A stretch of 64,000 nucleotides of DNA from Streptococcus sp. SPS1 (GTDB lineage Bacteria; Bacillota; Bacilli; Lactobacillales; Streptococcaceae): the NCBI RefSeq assembly GCF_030439915.1, contig NZ_JAQFJG010000001.1, positions 186,001-250,000 of the forward strand, in the 5' to 3' direction. A program made the position numbers and the translations under genes. The notes below the pieces were generated by a model. The model did not search any database. It was not told the origin of the DNA and saw nothing but the letters and a program-made list of their open reading frames with translations. Shown in pieces: positions 36,325 through 45,060 of the stretch (its first letter is position 1; the number at the start of each line of letters is the position of its first letter).

Positions 36325-38547
36325 TTAACCGTTAGTCCGTTTGACAGAGTAAACTTCTGGCACACTCTTAATCTTGTCCACGACCGTGGTCAGCGTCGAG
36401 AGGTTGGCAATGCCGAAAGACACATGGATATTAGCAAACTTCATATCCTTGGTTGGCTGAGCGTTGACTGTTGAGATATTCTTGGTTGTGTTTGAAAGAA
36501 CTTGCAGTACATCGTTCAACAGTCCTGTACGGTTGAGGCCGTAAATATCGATATGGGCCATATACTCCTTATTTGAGCTAGAGTACTGGTCTTCCCACTC
36601 CACATCAAGGAGACGTTGCTCGTAGTTTTCTTGGGCACGCAGGTTCATACAGTCCACACGGTGAATAGCCACACCACGCCCCTTGGTAATGTAGCCGACA
36701 ATATCGTCACCAGGCACTGGATTACAACACTTGGCAATCCGCACGAGGAGTCCAGAAGCACCTTCAATGACTACACCACCCTCATGCTTGACCTTGATGG
36801 TTTCTTTATTTTCAACCTTGATTTCGCCACCTTTGACAAGTTCTTCTGCCTCCGCCTTGGCCTTGGCACGTTCTTCCTCACGGCGTTCCTTTTCAGTCAG
36901 ACGGTTAAAGACGGTAATAGCACCGATTTCTCCAAAACCAATGGCCGCAAAGAGGGATTCTTCTGTTTTATAGCTAGTTTTTTGCAGAACTTGGTCCATA
37001 TGACGCTTGTCCATAAATTTATTGGCCACATAGCCGTTTTCTTGGAACTGGGCCATCAACATCTCACGACCCTTGTTGACAGACAATTCCTTATCTTGAT
37101 TTTTAAAGAACTGACGAATCTTATTGCGCGCCTTGCTGGTCTTGACCATGTTGAGCCAGTCACGGCTCGGTCCAAAAGAATTAGGGTTGGTGACAATTTC
37201 AACCTGATCCCCTGTCTTGAGCTTGGTTGTCAGTGGAACCATGCGACCATTGACCTTGGCACCCGTCGCTTTTTCACCGACCTTGGTATGGATTTCATAG
37301 GCAAAGTCAATCGGTCCTGAATCTTTTGGAAGGGAACGGACAGCTCCATCTGGAGTAAAGACGTAAATCTCCTCAGCCAGATAGTTTTCCTTGACAGAGT
37401 CCACAAATTCCTTGGCATCATCAGCCTGGTCTTGGAGCTCCATCATCTCCTTGATCCAGTTCATCCCAATAGCTGAGTCCTTGCTGTTAACCTGCCCCTT
37501 AACTCCTTTCTTATAAGCCCAGTGAGCCGCAACCCCGTACTCAGCCACCTCGTGCATGGCTTTAGTTCGAATCTGGAACTCAATCGGTCCTTTTGGCCCA
37601 TAAACTGTCGTATGGATAGACTGGTAACCATTGGCCTTGCGGTTGGCGATATAGTCTTTGAAACGACCAGGCATGGGTTTCCAAAGTTCATGAACATAAC
37701 CAAGCATGGCATAAACATCACTTTGGGTATCCAAAATACAGCGAATGGCAATCAAATCATAGATTTCCTCAAACCGTTTTCTCTTATCCTGCATTTTGCG
37801 GAAAATCGAGTAAATATGCTTGGGGCGACCGTAAATCTTCCCTTTCAAGTGACGATCTGTCGTATATTCCTCTAATTTTGTGACTACCTCATCCACCAAG
37901 GCTTCACGCTCTCTACGCTTTTCCTTCATCATATGGGTAATCTTGTAAAACTCTGTCGGATTGAGATAACGGAAAGACAGGTCTTCCAATTCCCATTTGA
38001 CACTGGAAATCCCCAGACGGTGAGCAAGAGGTGCATAGATTTCCATGGTTTCTTTGGAAATACGCTCCTGTTTGTCTTTTCTAAGGTGTTTCAGGGTCCG
38101 CATATTGTGCAAGCGGTCAGACAGTTTAACCAAGATAACGCGGATGTCCTCAGACATGGCCATGAGCATCTTGCGGTGGTTTTCAGCCAACTGCTCTTCG
38201 TGAGACTTGTACTTGACCTTACCAAGTTTGGTAACCCCATCGACAATCACGCGCACATCAGGACCAAACTCTCTTTCCAAATCGTCCAAGGTCGCATCAG
38301 TATCTTCCACCACATCATGCAAGAAACCACAAGCTACCGTTACGGCATCCAGCTTAAGCTTGGCTAAAATACCTGCCACTTGGATGGGGTGAATGATATA
38401 AGGCTCACCTGATTTGCGGTATTGCCCACTATGACAATCCACCGCATAGACCAAGGCCTTATGGACAAAATGAACATCCTCTTCCGTTAAATATTCTTTG
38501 GTTAAAGCGACAACTTCTTCGCCTGTTAAATTCACTTCTTTTGGCAT
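36325..38547 (-). CDS. relA: bifunctional (p)ppGpp synthetase/hydrolase (RSH)
   Basis: 740 residues. Domains: HD hydrolase ([17 protein letters not shown]), synthetase ([18 protein letters not shown]), TGS and C-terminal zinc-finger/ACT region with [13 protein letters not shown]. Both catalytic centres look intact, so it is a Rel-type enzyme that makes and degrades the stringent alarmone. relA-dtd pairing is conserved in Firmicutes. Confidence 0.96.
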   Translation of the reverse strand: MPKEVNLTGEEVVALTKEYLTEEDVHFVHKALVYAVDCHSGQYRKSGEPYIIHPIQVAGILAKLKLDAVTVACGFLHDVVEDTDATLDDLEREFGPDVRVIVDGVTKLGKVKYKSHEEQLAENHRKMLMAMSEDIRVILVKLSDRLHNMRTLKHLRKDKQERISKETMEIYAPLAHRLGISSVKWELEDLSFRYLNPTEFYKITHMMKEKRREREALVDEVVTKLEEYTTDRHLKGKIYGRPKHIYSIFRKMQDKRKRFEEIYDLIAIRCILDTQSDVYAMLGYVHELWKPMPGRFKDYIANRKANGYQSIHTTVYGPKGPIEFQIRTKAMHEVAEYGVAAHWAYKKGVKGQVNSKDSAIGMNWIKEMMELQDQADDAKEFVDSVKENYLAEEIYVFTPDGAVRSLPKDSGPIDFAYEIHTKVGEKATGAKVNGRMVPLTTKLKTGDQVEIVTNPNSFGPSRDWLNMVKTSKARNKIRQFFKNQDKELSVNKGREMLMAQFQENGYVANKFMDKRHMDQVLQKTSYKTEESLFAAIGFGEIGAITVFNRLTEKERREEERAKAKAEAEELVKGGEIKVENKETIKVKHEGGVVIEGASGLLVRIAKCCNPVPGDDIVGYITKGRGVAIHRVDCMNLRAQENYEQRLLDVEWEDQYSSSNKEYMAHIDIYGLNRTGLLNDVLQVLSNTTKNISTVNAQPTKDMKFANIHVSFGIANLSTLTTVVDKIKSVPEVYSVKRTNG

Positions 38548-38625
38548 TTCTACTCTCCAATTCTTCCTACCATTTTATCACTTTTTTAAGAATATGAAAA
38601 CTAGATTGGAACAGAATAAGAAAAA

Positions 38626-38670
38626 AATAATTCAGAATTGCTTGATAATTCTGAATTATTAGTCTATAAT
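38626..38670 (+). promoter_or_regulatory. strong + promoter embedded in a perfect 14-bp inverted repeat
   Basis: TTGATA (38642-38647), 17-bp spacer, TATAAT (38665-38670). The inverted repeat AATAATTCAGAATT-7-AATTCTGAATTATT (38626-38660) overlaps the -35 and spacer. Read on the minus strand the repeat ends in a run of T, so it also resembles a terminator in the relA upstream region. Confidence 0.6.
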
Positions 38671-38739
38671 ATATTACGAAGTTAGATTTTAAACTTAGGT
38701 GATAGAAGGAGAGATAGAAGAACGGAAACCATATTGTAA

Positions 38740-38841
38740 CCCAAAGACTTTCTGACTTCCCCAATTCCATTGAAGATACGAAAGATAAACGATGGAACTC
38801 GTGTCACATACACTGGTACCTTGACTGGATTTTGGAATTAA
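38740..38841 (+). pseudogene. remnant of a paralogue of the next gene
   Basis: An open frame without start ends INDGTRVTYTGTLTGFWN, which aligns with the end of the downstream protein (ANDGVYATYEGQLTPLQY). The 5' part is lost or shifted. Suggests an old tandem duplication. Confidence 0.45.
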
Positions 38842-38891
38842 AAATCCTCAAGATGCTTTCTTTTATCCTTTAGTTTATAAGGAGAACACCT

Positions 38892-39155
38892 ATGAAAAAA
38901 ACTGCTATTTCTATCTTTGCTCTCCTAGTGTTAGGAGTTAGCTGCCTGTTCCTATTCAGCCAACAAAGCTATAAAAAAACAGTCGTTCAATATTATGCTA
39001 ACGACCAGAACCTGCCCAATAGGATAACTTATAGTGAATATAGTGATAAACGAGAAGCCAACTACGGTGGCACTCTAAACATCACGTCTATCAAACAAGC
39101 TAATGACGGAGTTTATGCAACCTATGAAGGGCAATTGACACCTCTCCAATATTGA
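38892..39155 (+). CDS. small secreted or membrane-anchored hypothetical protein
   Basis: 87 residues. N-terminal signal-type segment MKKTAISIFALLVLGVSCLF with a Cys whose context (GVSC) is a poor lipobox. The rest is a small beta-rich polar domain. AAGGAG site before ATG. Function unknown; a decayed paralogue lies directly upstream. Confidence 0.7.
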   Translation: MKKTAISIFALLVLGVSCLFLFSQQSYKKTVVQYYANDQNLPNRITYSEYSDKREANYGGTLNITSIKQANDGVYATYEGQLTPLQY

Positions 39156-39278
39156 TAAATTGATAACCAGCCTGTCTTCATCTAGTCATGCTGGTTTTTA
39201 AGTTCATCCTAAATCCTTACCTATTTTCCCCAACTGTGCTATACTTATCTTAGTACATTCTTTGAGATTGGAGCTAAT

Positions 39279-39908
39279 ATGAAAATCCATAAAACTGTGA
39301 ATCCTGTTGCCTATGAAAACACCTATTACCTAGAAGGTGAAAAGCACCTCATCGTTGTCGATCCCGGGAGCCATTGGGACGCTATTCGTCAGACAATAGA
39401 GAAAATCAACAAACCAATCTGCGCTATTCTATTGACCCACGCCCATTATGACCATATCATGAGTCTGGACTTGGTTCGCGAGACTTTTGGCAATCCTCCT
39501 GTCTATATCGCAGAGAGCGAAGCTAGCTGGCTCTATACTCCTGTCGATAATCTCTCTGGGCTTCCCCGCCACGATGATATGGCAGATGTGGTCGCAAAAC
39601 CTGCAGAACACACTTTTATCTTTCACGAAGAATACCAACTGGAGGAATTTCGTTTCACTGTCTTGCCAACACCAGGTCACTCTATCGGCGGTGTTTCTAT
39701 CGTCTTTCCTGATGCTCATTTGGTCTTGACAGGTGATGCCCTGTTCCGTGAAACAATCGGACGAACGGACCTTCCGACTGGTAGCATGGAGCAACTCCTC
39801 CATAGTATCAAAACCCAACTTTTGACCCTACCAAACTACGACGTCTATCCAGGGCATGGTCCAGCTACTACTATCGCTCACGAAAAAACTTTCAATCCTT
39901 TTTTCTAG
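39279..39908 (+). CDS. metallo-beta-lactamase-fold hydrolase (glyoxalase II-like)
   Basis: 209 residues. Seen: THAHYDH zinc motif, PTPGHSIG, LTGDALF and C-terminal YPGHGP. Cytosolic glyoxalase II-like thioesterase or related; substrate unknown. TATACT -10 upstream at about 39240. Confidence 0.88.
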   Translation: MKIHKTVNPVAYENTYYLEGEKHLIVVDPGSHWDAIRQTIEKINKPICAILLTHAHYDHIMSLDLVRETFGNPPVYIAESEASWLYTPVDNLSGLPRHDDMADVVAKPAEHTFIFHEEYQLEEFRFTVLPTPGHSIGGVSIVFPDAHLVLTGDALFRETIGRTDLPTGSMEQLLHSIKTQLLTLPNYDVYPGHGPATTIAHEKTFNPFF

Positions 39909-39968
39909 TAAAATGATGACAATGTCTATCGCATTTTAAGTACACTATCCAGCAAATCTTTCTATTAC

Positions 39969-40015
39969 AAAAGGCATCCAGCCAAGGTTTTCACACCTGA
40001 TTGGATGCCTTTTTT
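39969..40015. terminator. bidirectional terminator between MBL gene and pepO
   Basis: 12-base stem AAAAGGCATCCA / TGGATGCCTTTT. The loop AAGGTTTTCACACCTGA resembles that of the 6939 terminator although the stem differs. Confidence 0.85.
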
Positions 40016-40036
40016 CTGATAACTAGATTTTTTGCA

Positions 40037-41929
40037 TTACCAAATAATCACGCGCTCTTCTGGCGAACGCCACATACCGTCGCCTTCTTTGACATCATAG
40101 GTTGTAAAGAAATCATCGAAGTTTGGTACTTGTACATTGACACGGAGTTTGGCTGGTGCGTGCACATCGACGCTAGCCAAAAGTTTCATAAATTCTGGAC
40201 GACCTTTCATGCGCCAGATGCGACCGAAGTTGTAGAAGAATTCTTCTGCTGAGAAGTCTGGTTCTCTCTTAGCTGCTTCAAGCGCTGCAGCGATTCCTCC
40301 CAAGTCAGCCACGTTTTCTGATACAGTCAATTTACCGTTGATGGTTGCACCATAAGAATCCTGTCCATCAAATTGATCGATAACTTTTTGTGTTTTCTCC
40401 TTGAAGGCAGCATAGTCGCTCTCTGTCCACCAATCCTTGAGGCTACCATTTTCGTCAAAGGAAGCTCCGTTGGTATCAAAGGCGTGGGAAATTTCATGGG
40501 CAATAACTGCCCCAATCCCACCGTAGTTAGCAGAAGATGACTGATGCAAATCATAGAAAGGTGCCTGTAAAATAGCTGCTGGGAAGACAATTAAGTTCTT
40601 CTGTGGATTGTAATAAGCATTGACCATATGAGCAGGCATGCCCCATTCCTTGTAGTCAACAGGTTGGTTCCACTTGCTCCAACTGTGTTTGATTTCCACA
40701 CGCGCAAAGGCTAGAGCATTGTCAAAAAGACTAGCAGTCTCATCCACTACCTTGTCCTTATAGCGTTCAGGCAATTCTTCTGGGTAACCGATATAAGGCT
40801 TGATGACATTGAGTTTGACGATAGCCTTGTCACGAGTTTCTGGAGTCAGCCAGTCATTCTTGGCCAAGCGTTCCTTATAGACATCAATCATGGTTGCCAC
40901 TTTTTTCTCCACATCTGCCTTGGCTTCTGGGGAGAATTTTTCATGGGCATACCAGAGCCCCAAGGCTTGTTTGAAAGGACCTTGTGCTAGTTGATAAGCT
41001 GCCTTGACCTTGTCTTTGGCTTCTGGAACTCCTGAAAGCGCACGGCTGTAGGCACCTGACAAGACACGGATTTCTTCTGTTAAATAGCTGGTCGAGAGAT
41101 TCACAACACTTAAAATTAAGGTTGCCTTAAGAAGAGACCATGCCTCTTCACTATAGAATTGATCTGCTGCTTGCCAGAAACGTTCCTCGTCTACGATAAC
41201 CTTGTCTGGTACTTGTCCAAGAACGGCTTGGAAGAAGTCATCCAAAGGTAAGGCAGGTGCAAATTTCTTGAAATCTTCGTAAGCGTATGGATGGTAAAGT
41301 TTAGCATATTCTGAACTTTCTTCATTAGAGAGCACCACTGCCGCAACTCGGCGGTCCAATTCTAATCTTTTCTCTAGCAAGTCTTCAATTTCTGCATCAG
41401 AGAAATCATAAGCCTTGAGAAGATTTACGCTGCTTTCTTTCCAAAGAGTCAAAAGCTCTTCACGCTGAGGATGGTCTTCAGCATAGTAGGTCGTATCTGG
41501 AAGGATCGTGCTTGGAGCGCTAGCCCATAGAACATTGATTCTAGCATCCATAAAGTCTGGCGATACACCAAAAGGAAGGAAGTTTGGTTTTCCTGCAAGC
41601 TCAAACTCTGCTAGTTTAGCTGTAAAATCCGCAAAAGTCTCCAATTCTTGGAATTCTTTAAGAAGTGGTAAGACAGGTGTGATACCGTCAGCTTCTCTCT
41701 TGTCAAAATCACGAACTAGGCGGTGATATTTGACAAAGTTTGCCAAGATAGCATCCTCAGGCACCTCTTCTCCTGCCAACCACTTGTCTGTTGTCGCCAG
41801 CATCAGATCTTCAATTTCCTGGTCTAAATCAACAAAACCTCCTGTTTGAGACTTATCTGCTGGGATTTCAGCTGTCTGTTGCCATTCTCCATTGATAGCA
41901 TCATAAAAATCATCTTGATAACGTGTCAT
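40037..41929 (-). CDS. pepO: endopeptidase O, M13 (neprilysin) family
   Basis: 630 residues. Seen: NAYYNPQKN, zinc motif HEISH in VIAHEISHAFD, ENVADLGG with the third ligand, and C-terminal tail ending VIIW. No signal peptide, though pneumococcal PepO is also found outside the cell and binds host proteins. Single gene, divergent from the RiPP cassette. Confidence 0.94.
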   Translation of the reverse strand: MTRYQDDFYDAINGEWQQTAEIPADKSQTGGFVDLDQEIEDLMLATTDKWLAGEEVPEDAILANFVKYHRLVRDFDKREADGITPVLPLLKEFQELETFADFTAKLAEFELAGKPNFLPFGVSPDFMDARINVLWASAPSTILPDTTYYAEDHPQREELLTLWKESSVNLLKAYDFSDAEIEDLLEKRLELDRRVAAVVLSNEESSEYAKLYHPYAYEDFKKFAPALPLDDFFQAVLGQVPDKVIVDEERFWQAADQFYSEEAWSLLKATLILSVVNLSTSYLTEEIRVLSGAYSRALSGVPEAKDKVKAAYQLAQGPFKQALGLWYAHEKFSPEAKADVEKKVATMIDVYKERLAKNDWLTPETRDKAIVKLNVIKPYIGYPEELPERYKDKVVDETASLFDNALAFARVEIKHSWSKWNQPVDYKEWGMPAHMVNAYYNPQKNLIVFPAAILQAPFYDLHQSSSANYGGIGAVIAHEISHAFDTNGASFDENGSLKDWWTESDYAAFKEKTQKVIDQFDGQDSYGATINGKLTVSENVADLGGIAAALEAAKREPDFSAEEFFYNFGRIWRMKGRPEFMKLLASVDVHAPAKLRVNVQVPNFDDFFTTYDVKEGDGMWRSPEERVIIW

Positions 41930-42015
41930 CGTGTTCTCGCTTTCATTTGTACTTGCTTTTAGCTTAACAAAAATTACCTAGGAATGCAATTAAAAATGAA
42001 CTTTCTCTTTCCATC

Positions 42016-42049
42016 ATTTTTCAGTTATTATTTTAATTTTTTAAAAATT
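42016..42049 (+). repeat. direct repeat at left edge of the RiPP cassette
   Basis: 34 bp with TTCAGTTATTATTTTAATTT, matching 44970-45004 upstream of psaB with a single inserted base. Confidence 0.85.
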
Positions 42050-42079
42050 CACAAAAAAATTAATTGTCTGAAAAATGAA

Positions 42080-42108
42080 TTGACAAAAAATATATAAAAT
42101 GATAAAAT
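42080..42108 (+). promoter_or_regulatory. consensus promoter of the RiPP operon
   Basis: TTGACA, exactly 17 bp, TAAAAT, followed by an untranslated leader with a small GTAGC-TTT-GCTAC hairpin (42121-42133) and AGGAGG. Confidence 0.85.
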
Positions 42109-42163
42109 TTTATCTATCTCGTAGCTTTGCTACTTGAAATTTAAATATTAGGAGGTAGATTTT

Positions 42164-42223
42164 ATGCTTAAGCAAAAACGTGTTCATTCTGCAAGTATTG
42201 CAGGAATCGCAGTAGAAGGATAG
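42164..42223 (+). CDS. 19-residue precursor peptide of a MccB/PaaA-type RiPP system (predicted)
   Basis: ATG at 42164 with a TTAGGAGG site 8 nt upstream, TAG at 42221. Sequence: MLKQKRVHSASIAGIAVEG, a basic N-terminal half and a hydrophobic C-terminal half ending Glu-Gly. It is the first gene after a consensus promoter, is followed by an attenuator hairpin and then an E1-like adenylating enzyme and an exporter, the standard order for mccA-type operons. Known MccA peptides end in Asn and this does not, so the modification may differ: adenylation of the terminal Gly carboxylate or chemistry at the Glu. Prediction from context; could be only a leader peptide. Confidence 0.7.
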   Translation: MLKQKRVHSASIAGIAVEG

Positions 42224-42245
42224 TAATACTTTCTTCACCGAGGCT

Positions 42246-42279
42246 GGTAACTAGACTTTCTCTAGTTACCTTTTCTTTT
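42246..42279 (+). terminator. attenuator hairpin between precursor and modifying enzyme
   Basis: Perfect 10-bp stem GGTAACTAGA / TCTAGTTACC with a 5-nt loop, followed by TTTTCTTTT. Partial termination would yield excess peptide mRNA over enzyme mRNA, as in microcin C operons. Confidence 0.85.
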
Positions 42280-42299
42280 AATTGATATAAGGAGATATA

Positions 42300-43415
42300 A
42301 TGGATCTACTAAAAGCTCGTCCAAAACTAAAAAAGGCTTACCCAGTAGTATATAAAGACGGATCGGTCTATATAGGTGGGTTTGGAGAAATTACAGAATA
42401 TGAAGACCCTAGCGGAGCTATTGAATACATGCTCAAAAAAATGGATGGAATTAATACCGTCGAAAAAATCATAAGAGAAGTTTCAGAAACCTACAGTGAA
42501 CTATCACCATCTGATGTAATGGAAGCTATTGATGAAATCAGTAAAGAACGATTTATCGAGGATTTAAATCTTACTGGTTCTAAAATATTATCCAAGTATG
42601 AATTAGAACGTTATCACAGAAACATCAACTTTTTTTCATCTTACGCAACTTTAAGTGAAAATAAATATATTTCTCAAAAAAAATTAATTGATTCAAAAAT
42701 TGGAATTATTGGATTAGGCGGATTAGGCTCTCACATTATATATGACTTAGCTGGCTTAGGTATAGGAGAAATAAAAGCTGTTGAGTTTGATGTCGTTGAT
42801 ATATCTAATTTAAATAGACAAATTTTATATAACTTTGATGATATAGGAAAGAGTAAAGCAAGTATAGCAAAACAACGCATCTATGAATTTAATCCTCAAA
42901 TAAAATTTACTGTTGAGGAAAAGAAAATCAATTCATCTGAAGATGTTGTTGAATCATTCCGTGGATTTGATTGCTTAATACTAGTTGCGGATAGACCTAA
43001 AGTCAAACTAGCAAGATGGGTAAATGAAGCTATAGTAAAGCTGAATATTCCTTTATTTTGTGCAGGTTTAGAAGCACAACGAGCCTTGCAATATACTATT
43101 ATTCCCAAAATATCTGGATGCATTGATTGTTGGAGAAATACTATCCAAAAAGAACACCCTATTTCTCACCTAATCCTTGAAGAAAGAACTCGTTTAAACT
43201 TAGTTGGTGACAATACTGCCATAGCTCCTCTAGTATCTGTAGCAACTGGTATCATTTGTTCAGAAGTTACAAAATATATCACTGGTATCGGTGAATTAAC
43301 TACTGTAGGCCAATTAAAATCCATAGATATGAATACAATGACTACAAAAATAGCCGAGCATTGGCATATAGATCCCAATTGTATAACCTGTCGTGGAGGT
43401 AATATTATTGAATAG
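42300..43415 (+). CDS. ThiF/MccB-like E1 adenylating enzyme with N-terminal peptide-recognition domain
   Basis: 371 residues. Residues 1-90 resemble the RRE/peptide-clamp part of MccB and PaaA. Residues 105-371 are a ThiF fold: GLGGLGS (138-144), D164, SNLNRQ with R173, K184, D231 in VAD, and zinc cysteines C274/C277 and C361/C364. All residues needed for ATP binding and adenylation look present. Predicted to activate a carboxylate of the 19-residue peptide, giving a peptidyl-nucleotide, thiocarboxylate or cyclised product. AAGGAG precedes ATG. AT-rich codon use (many ATA, TTA, AGA), unlike psaBCA. MoeB/ThiF house-keeping roles are less likely, since no ThiS/MoaD partner is present. Confidence 0.85.
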   Translation: MDLLKARPKLKKAYPVVYKDGSVYIGGFGEITEYEDPSGAIEYMLKKMDGINTVEKIIREVSETYSELSPSDVMEAIDEISKERFIEDLNLTGSKILSKYELERYHRNINFFSSYATLSENKYISQKKLIDSKIGIIGLGGLGSHIIYDLAGLGIGEIKAVEFDVVDISNLNRQILYNFDDIGKSKASIAKQRIYEFNPQIKFTVEEKKINSSEDVVESFRGFDCLILVADRPKVKLARWVNEAIVKLNIPLFCAGLEAQRALQYTIIPKISGCIDCWRNTIQKEHPISHLILEERTRLNLVGDNTAIAPLVSVATGIICSEVTKYITGIGELTTVGQLKSIDMNTMTTKIAEHWHIDPNCITCRGGNIIE

Positions 43416-44601
43416 AAATTACAAAATATTGTGGCTAACATTTCTTGTATCCAACTTTGGTGATTGGCTAAGAAAATTAGCTCTACCTTTGCTAGTATTT
43501 GAGAAAACAGGATCTCCATTTCATATGGCTACTCTATACGGTATTTCATTTTTACCATGGATTTTATTTTCTCTAGTAGGAGGTATATTAGCAGATAAAT
43601 TCAAAAAAGTATATATCATCTCAATATGTCATTTAATCTCATTAGTCATTCTAAGTTTGCTAATAATATCTTTTAAAAATGATAATATACTCTTACTCTT
43701 AATTTATATTTTAACCTTCCTGCTCTCTTCTACAGAGCCATTAGTCCACCCAGCATTTCAAAGCTTGTTACCACAGATTGTGACAGACAATCAGCTATCA
43801 AAAGCCAATTCAGGAATCCAACTTATTGACAATACATTAAATCTTATTGGTCCTATGATTAGTGGATCTGTTCTATTACTTATTAATCCAGCTAAAGTTT
43901 TATGGGTCAATGCTCTTACCTTTTTAATTGCCAGCGTATTAATTCTCTTCATAAAAACTCCAGAAAATACACTAGTAAATATCTCTAAAAAAGAGAGTCT
44001 TTCTAAAACAATATCTATTGGTTTGCACTATGTAAAAAATGATAAAATCATCCTAAGTGGAGCTATTCTTTTTTTTGGAACAAACTTTGCCATTCATATA
44101 TTTCAGGCCAACTTAGTTTACTATATTACAGATGTTCTAGGCTATACCTCCTTTCACTATGGATTAATACTCTCAATAGCTGGTGTAGGAGCTATATTAG
44201 GTGCTATTCTTGCCCCTGAATTAATTAAAAAGTTTAGATATGGAAAAATCCTCTCCATCAGTACAATGCTAGCTGGTCTATCTACTATGTTGCTATCAAT
44301 TAACACAAACTATATATATATGGGAGTATTCTTAGGTTTGAGTAATATGTTTGGCAATATCAATGCCATTACATATTTTACGTTACGACAAAAAGTTGTC
44401 AAAAAAGAAATGTTGGGACGTGTTGTTAGTATTACTAGAATGATCTCATTTGCTTCTATCCCCTTAGGAGCATACATTGGAGGAATACTTGTTTCACATA
44501 ACTTAACTATCATAAGTATTCTAATATTAGCAGGTACTATAAGATTTCTTGCAGGGGGATTTAGTTACTTTAGTCCATTAACCAAAAGTAAAAACTATTG
44601 A
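43408..44601 (+). CDS. MFS exporter of the RiPP cassette
   Basis: 397 residues from TTG 43408, chosen because GGAGGT lies 7 nt upstream; a GTG at 43393 would sit inside that site. It overlaps the E1-like gene by 8 nt. About 12 membrane helices; SNFGDWLRKLALPLLVFE and GGILADKFKKVYII are typical of the MFS MefA/TetV-like efflux branch. Predicted to export, and possibly give immunity to, the modified peptide, like MccC. Same AT-rich composition as its neighbour. Confidence 0.85.
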   Translation: MNRNYKILWLTFLVSNFGDWLRKLALPLLVFEKTGSPFHMATLYGISFLPWILFSLVGGILADKFKKVYIISICHLISLVILSLLIISFKNDNILLLLIYILTFLLSSTEPLVHPAFQSLLPQIVTDNQLSKANSGIQLIDNTLNLIGPMISGSVLLLINPAKVLWVNALTFLIASVLILFIKTPENTLVNISKKESLSKTISIGLHYVKNDKIILSGAILFFGTNFAIHIFQANLVYYITDVLGYTSFHYGLILSIAGVGAILGAILAPELIKKFRYGKILSISTMLAGLSTMLLSINTNYIYMGVFLGLSNMFGNINAITYFTLRQKVVKKEMLGRVVSITRMISFASIPLGAYIGGILVSHNLTIISILILAGTIRFLAGGFSYFSPLTKSKNY

Positions 44602-44651
44602 TGTTTAAAGTGTGATATACTTATTCAAAATAATTCATCAAAGAATCGCTC

Positions 44652-44682
44652 ATACTCAATAAAAATCAAAGAGTAAACTAAG
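44652..44682 (-). repeat. decayed BOX (boxC) fragment
   Basis: ATACTCAATAAAAATCAAAG resembles the boxC end; the A and B modules are unrecognisable. Confidence 0.5.
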
Positions 44683-44758
44683 GGCTTCTCCATAGATAGA
44701 TTAAAATACTTTTTGAAGTACAGATACTAAATCTAATTAAAGAATCTTTAAAATCATA

Positions 44759-44805
44759 AAAACGCATAATATCAGTGTGTAAACCTTGAGATTATGCGTT
44801 TTATT
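44759..44805 (+). terminator. terminator after the RiPP cassette (family of 6939)
   Basis: AAAACGCATAAT stem with complementary ATTATGCGTTTT and T-rich tail. Confidence 0.8.
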
Positions 44806-44822
44806 AGACCTCCTACTAAATA

Positions 44823-44929
44823 TATATCAAAATAAACTAAAAACAGGATAAATTGATTAGGAAATTCAAACCAATTTCTAACAATGTTTTAAAAAACTCG
44901 GTGGACTATTCCAGATTCAATCCACTATA
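44823..44929 (+). repeat. diverged RUP element (107 bp)
   Basis: Aligns to RUP over its whole length: GATTAGGAAATTCAAACC, CAATTTCTAACAATGTTTTA and end CAATCCACTATA. The left end is diverged. Confidence 0.75.
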
Positions 44930-44969
44930 TATTGATTTCCTTGCGTAATGTGTAAAGATTTTGGTAAAG

Positions 44970-45004
44970 ATTTTTCAGTTATTATTTTAATTTTTTCAAA
45001 AATT
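44970..45004 (+). repeat. direct repeat at right edge of the RiPP cassette
   Basis: 35-bp partner of 42016-42049, immediately upstream of the psaBCA promoter. Confidence 0.85.
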
Positions 45005-45036
45005 AACTTGACTTAATTTTTTTTTTAAGGTATATT
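45003..45036 (+). promoter_or_regulatory. psaBCA promoter and probable PsaR operator
   Basis: TTGACT (45008-45013), 17-bp spacer, TATATT (45031-45036). The overlapping TTAACTTGACTTAA is a partial palindrome at the place where PsaR/ScaR operators are known in streptococci. Confidence 0.8.
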
Positions 45037-45060
45037 AAGAGTTAGGAGGAATACAAGTTT

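Noticed and set aside
36616-37320. 234-residue ORF antisense to relA
   Set aside because: Shadow of a strongly conserved gene; no ribosome site or family motif.
42300-43415. Annotation as MoeB or ThiF of molybdopterin or thiamine synthesis
   Set aside because: No ThiS or MoaD partner, an extra N-terminal recognition domain, and placement between a short peptide ORF and an exporter.
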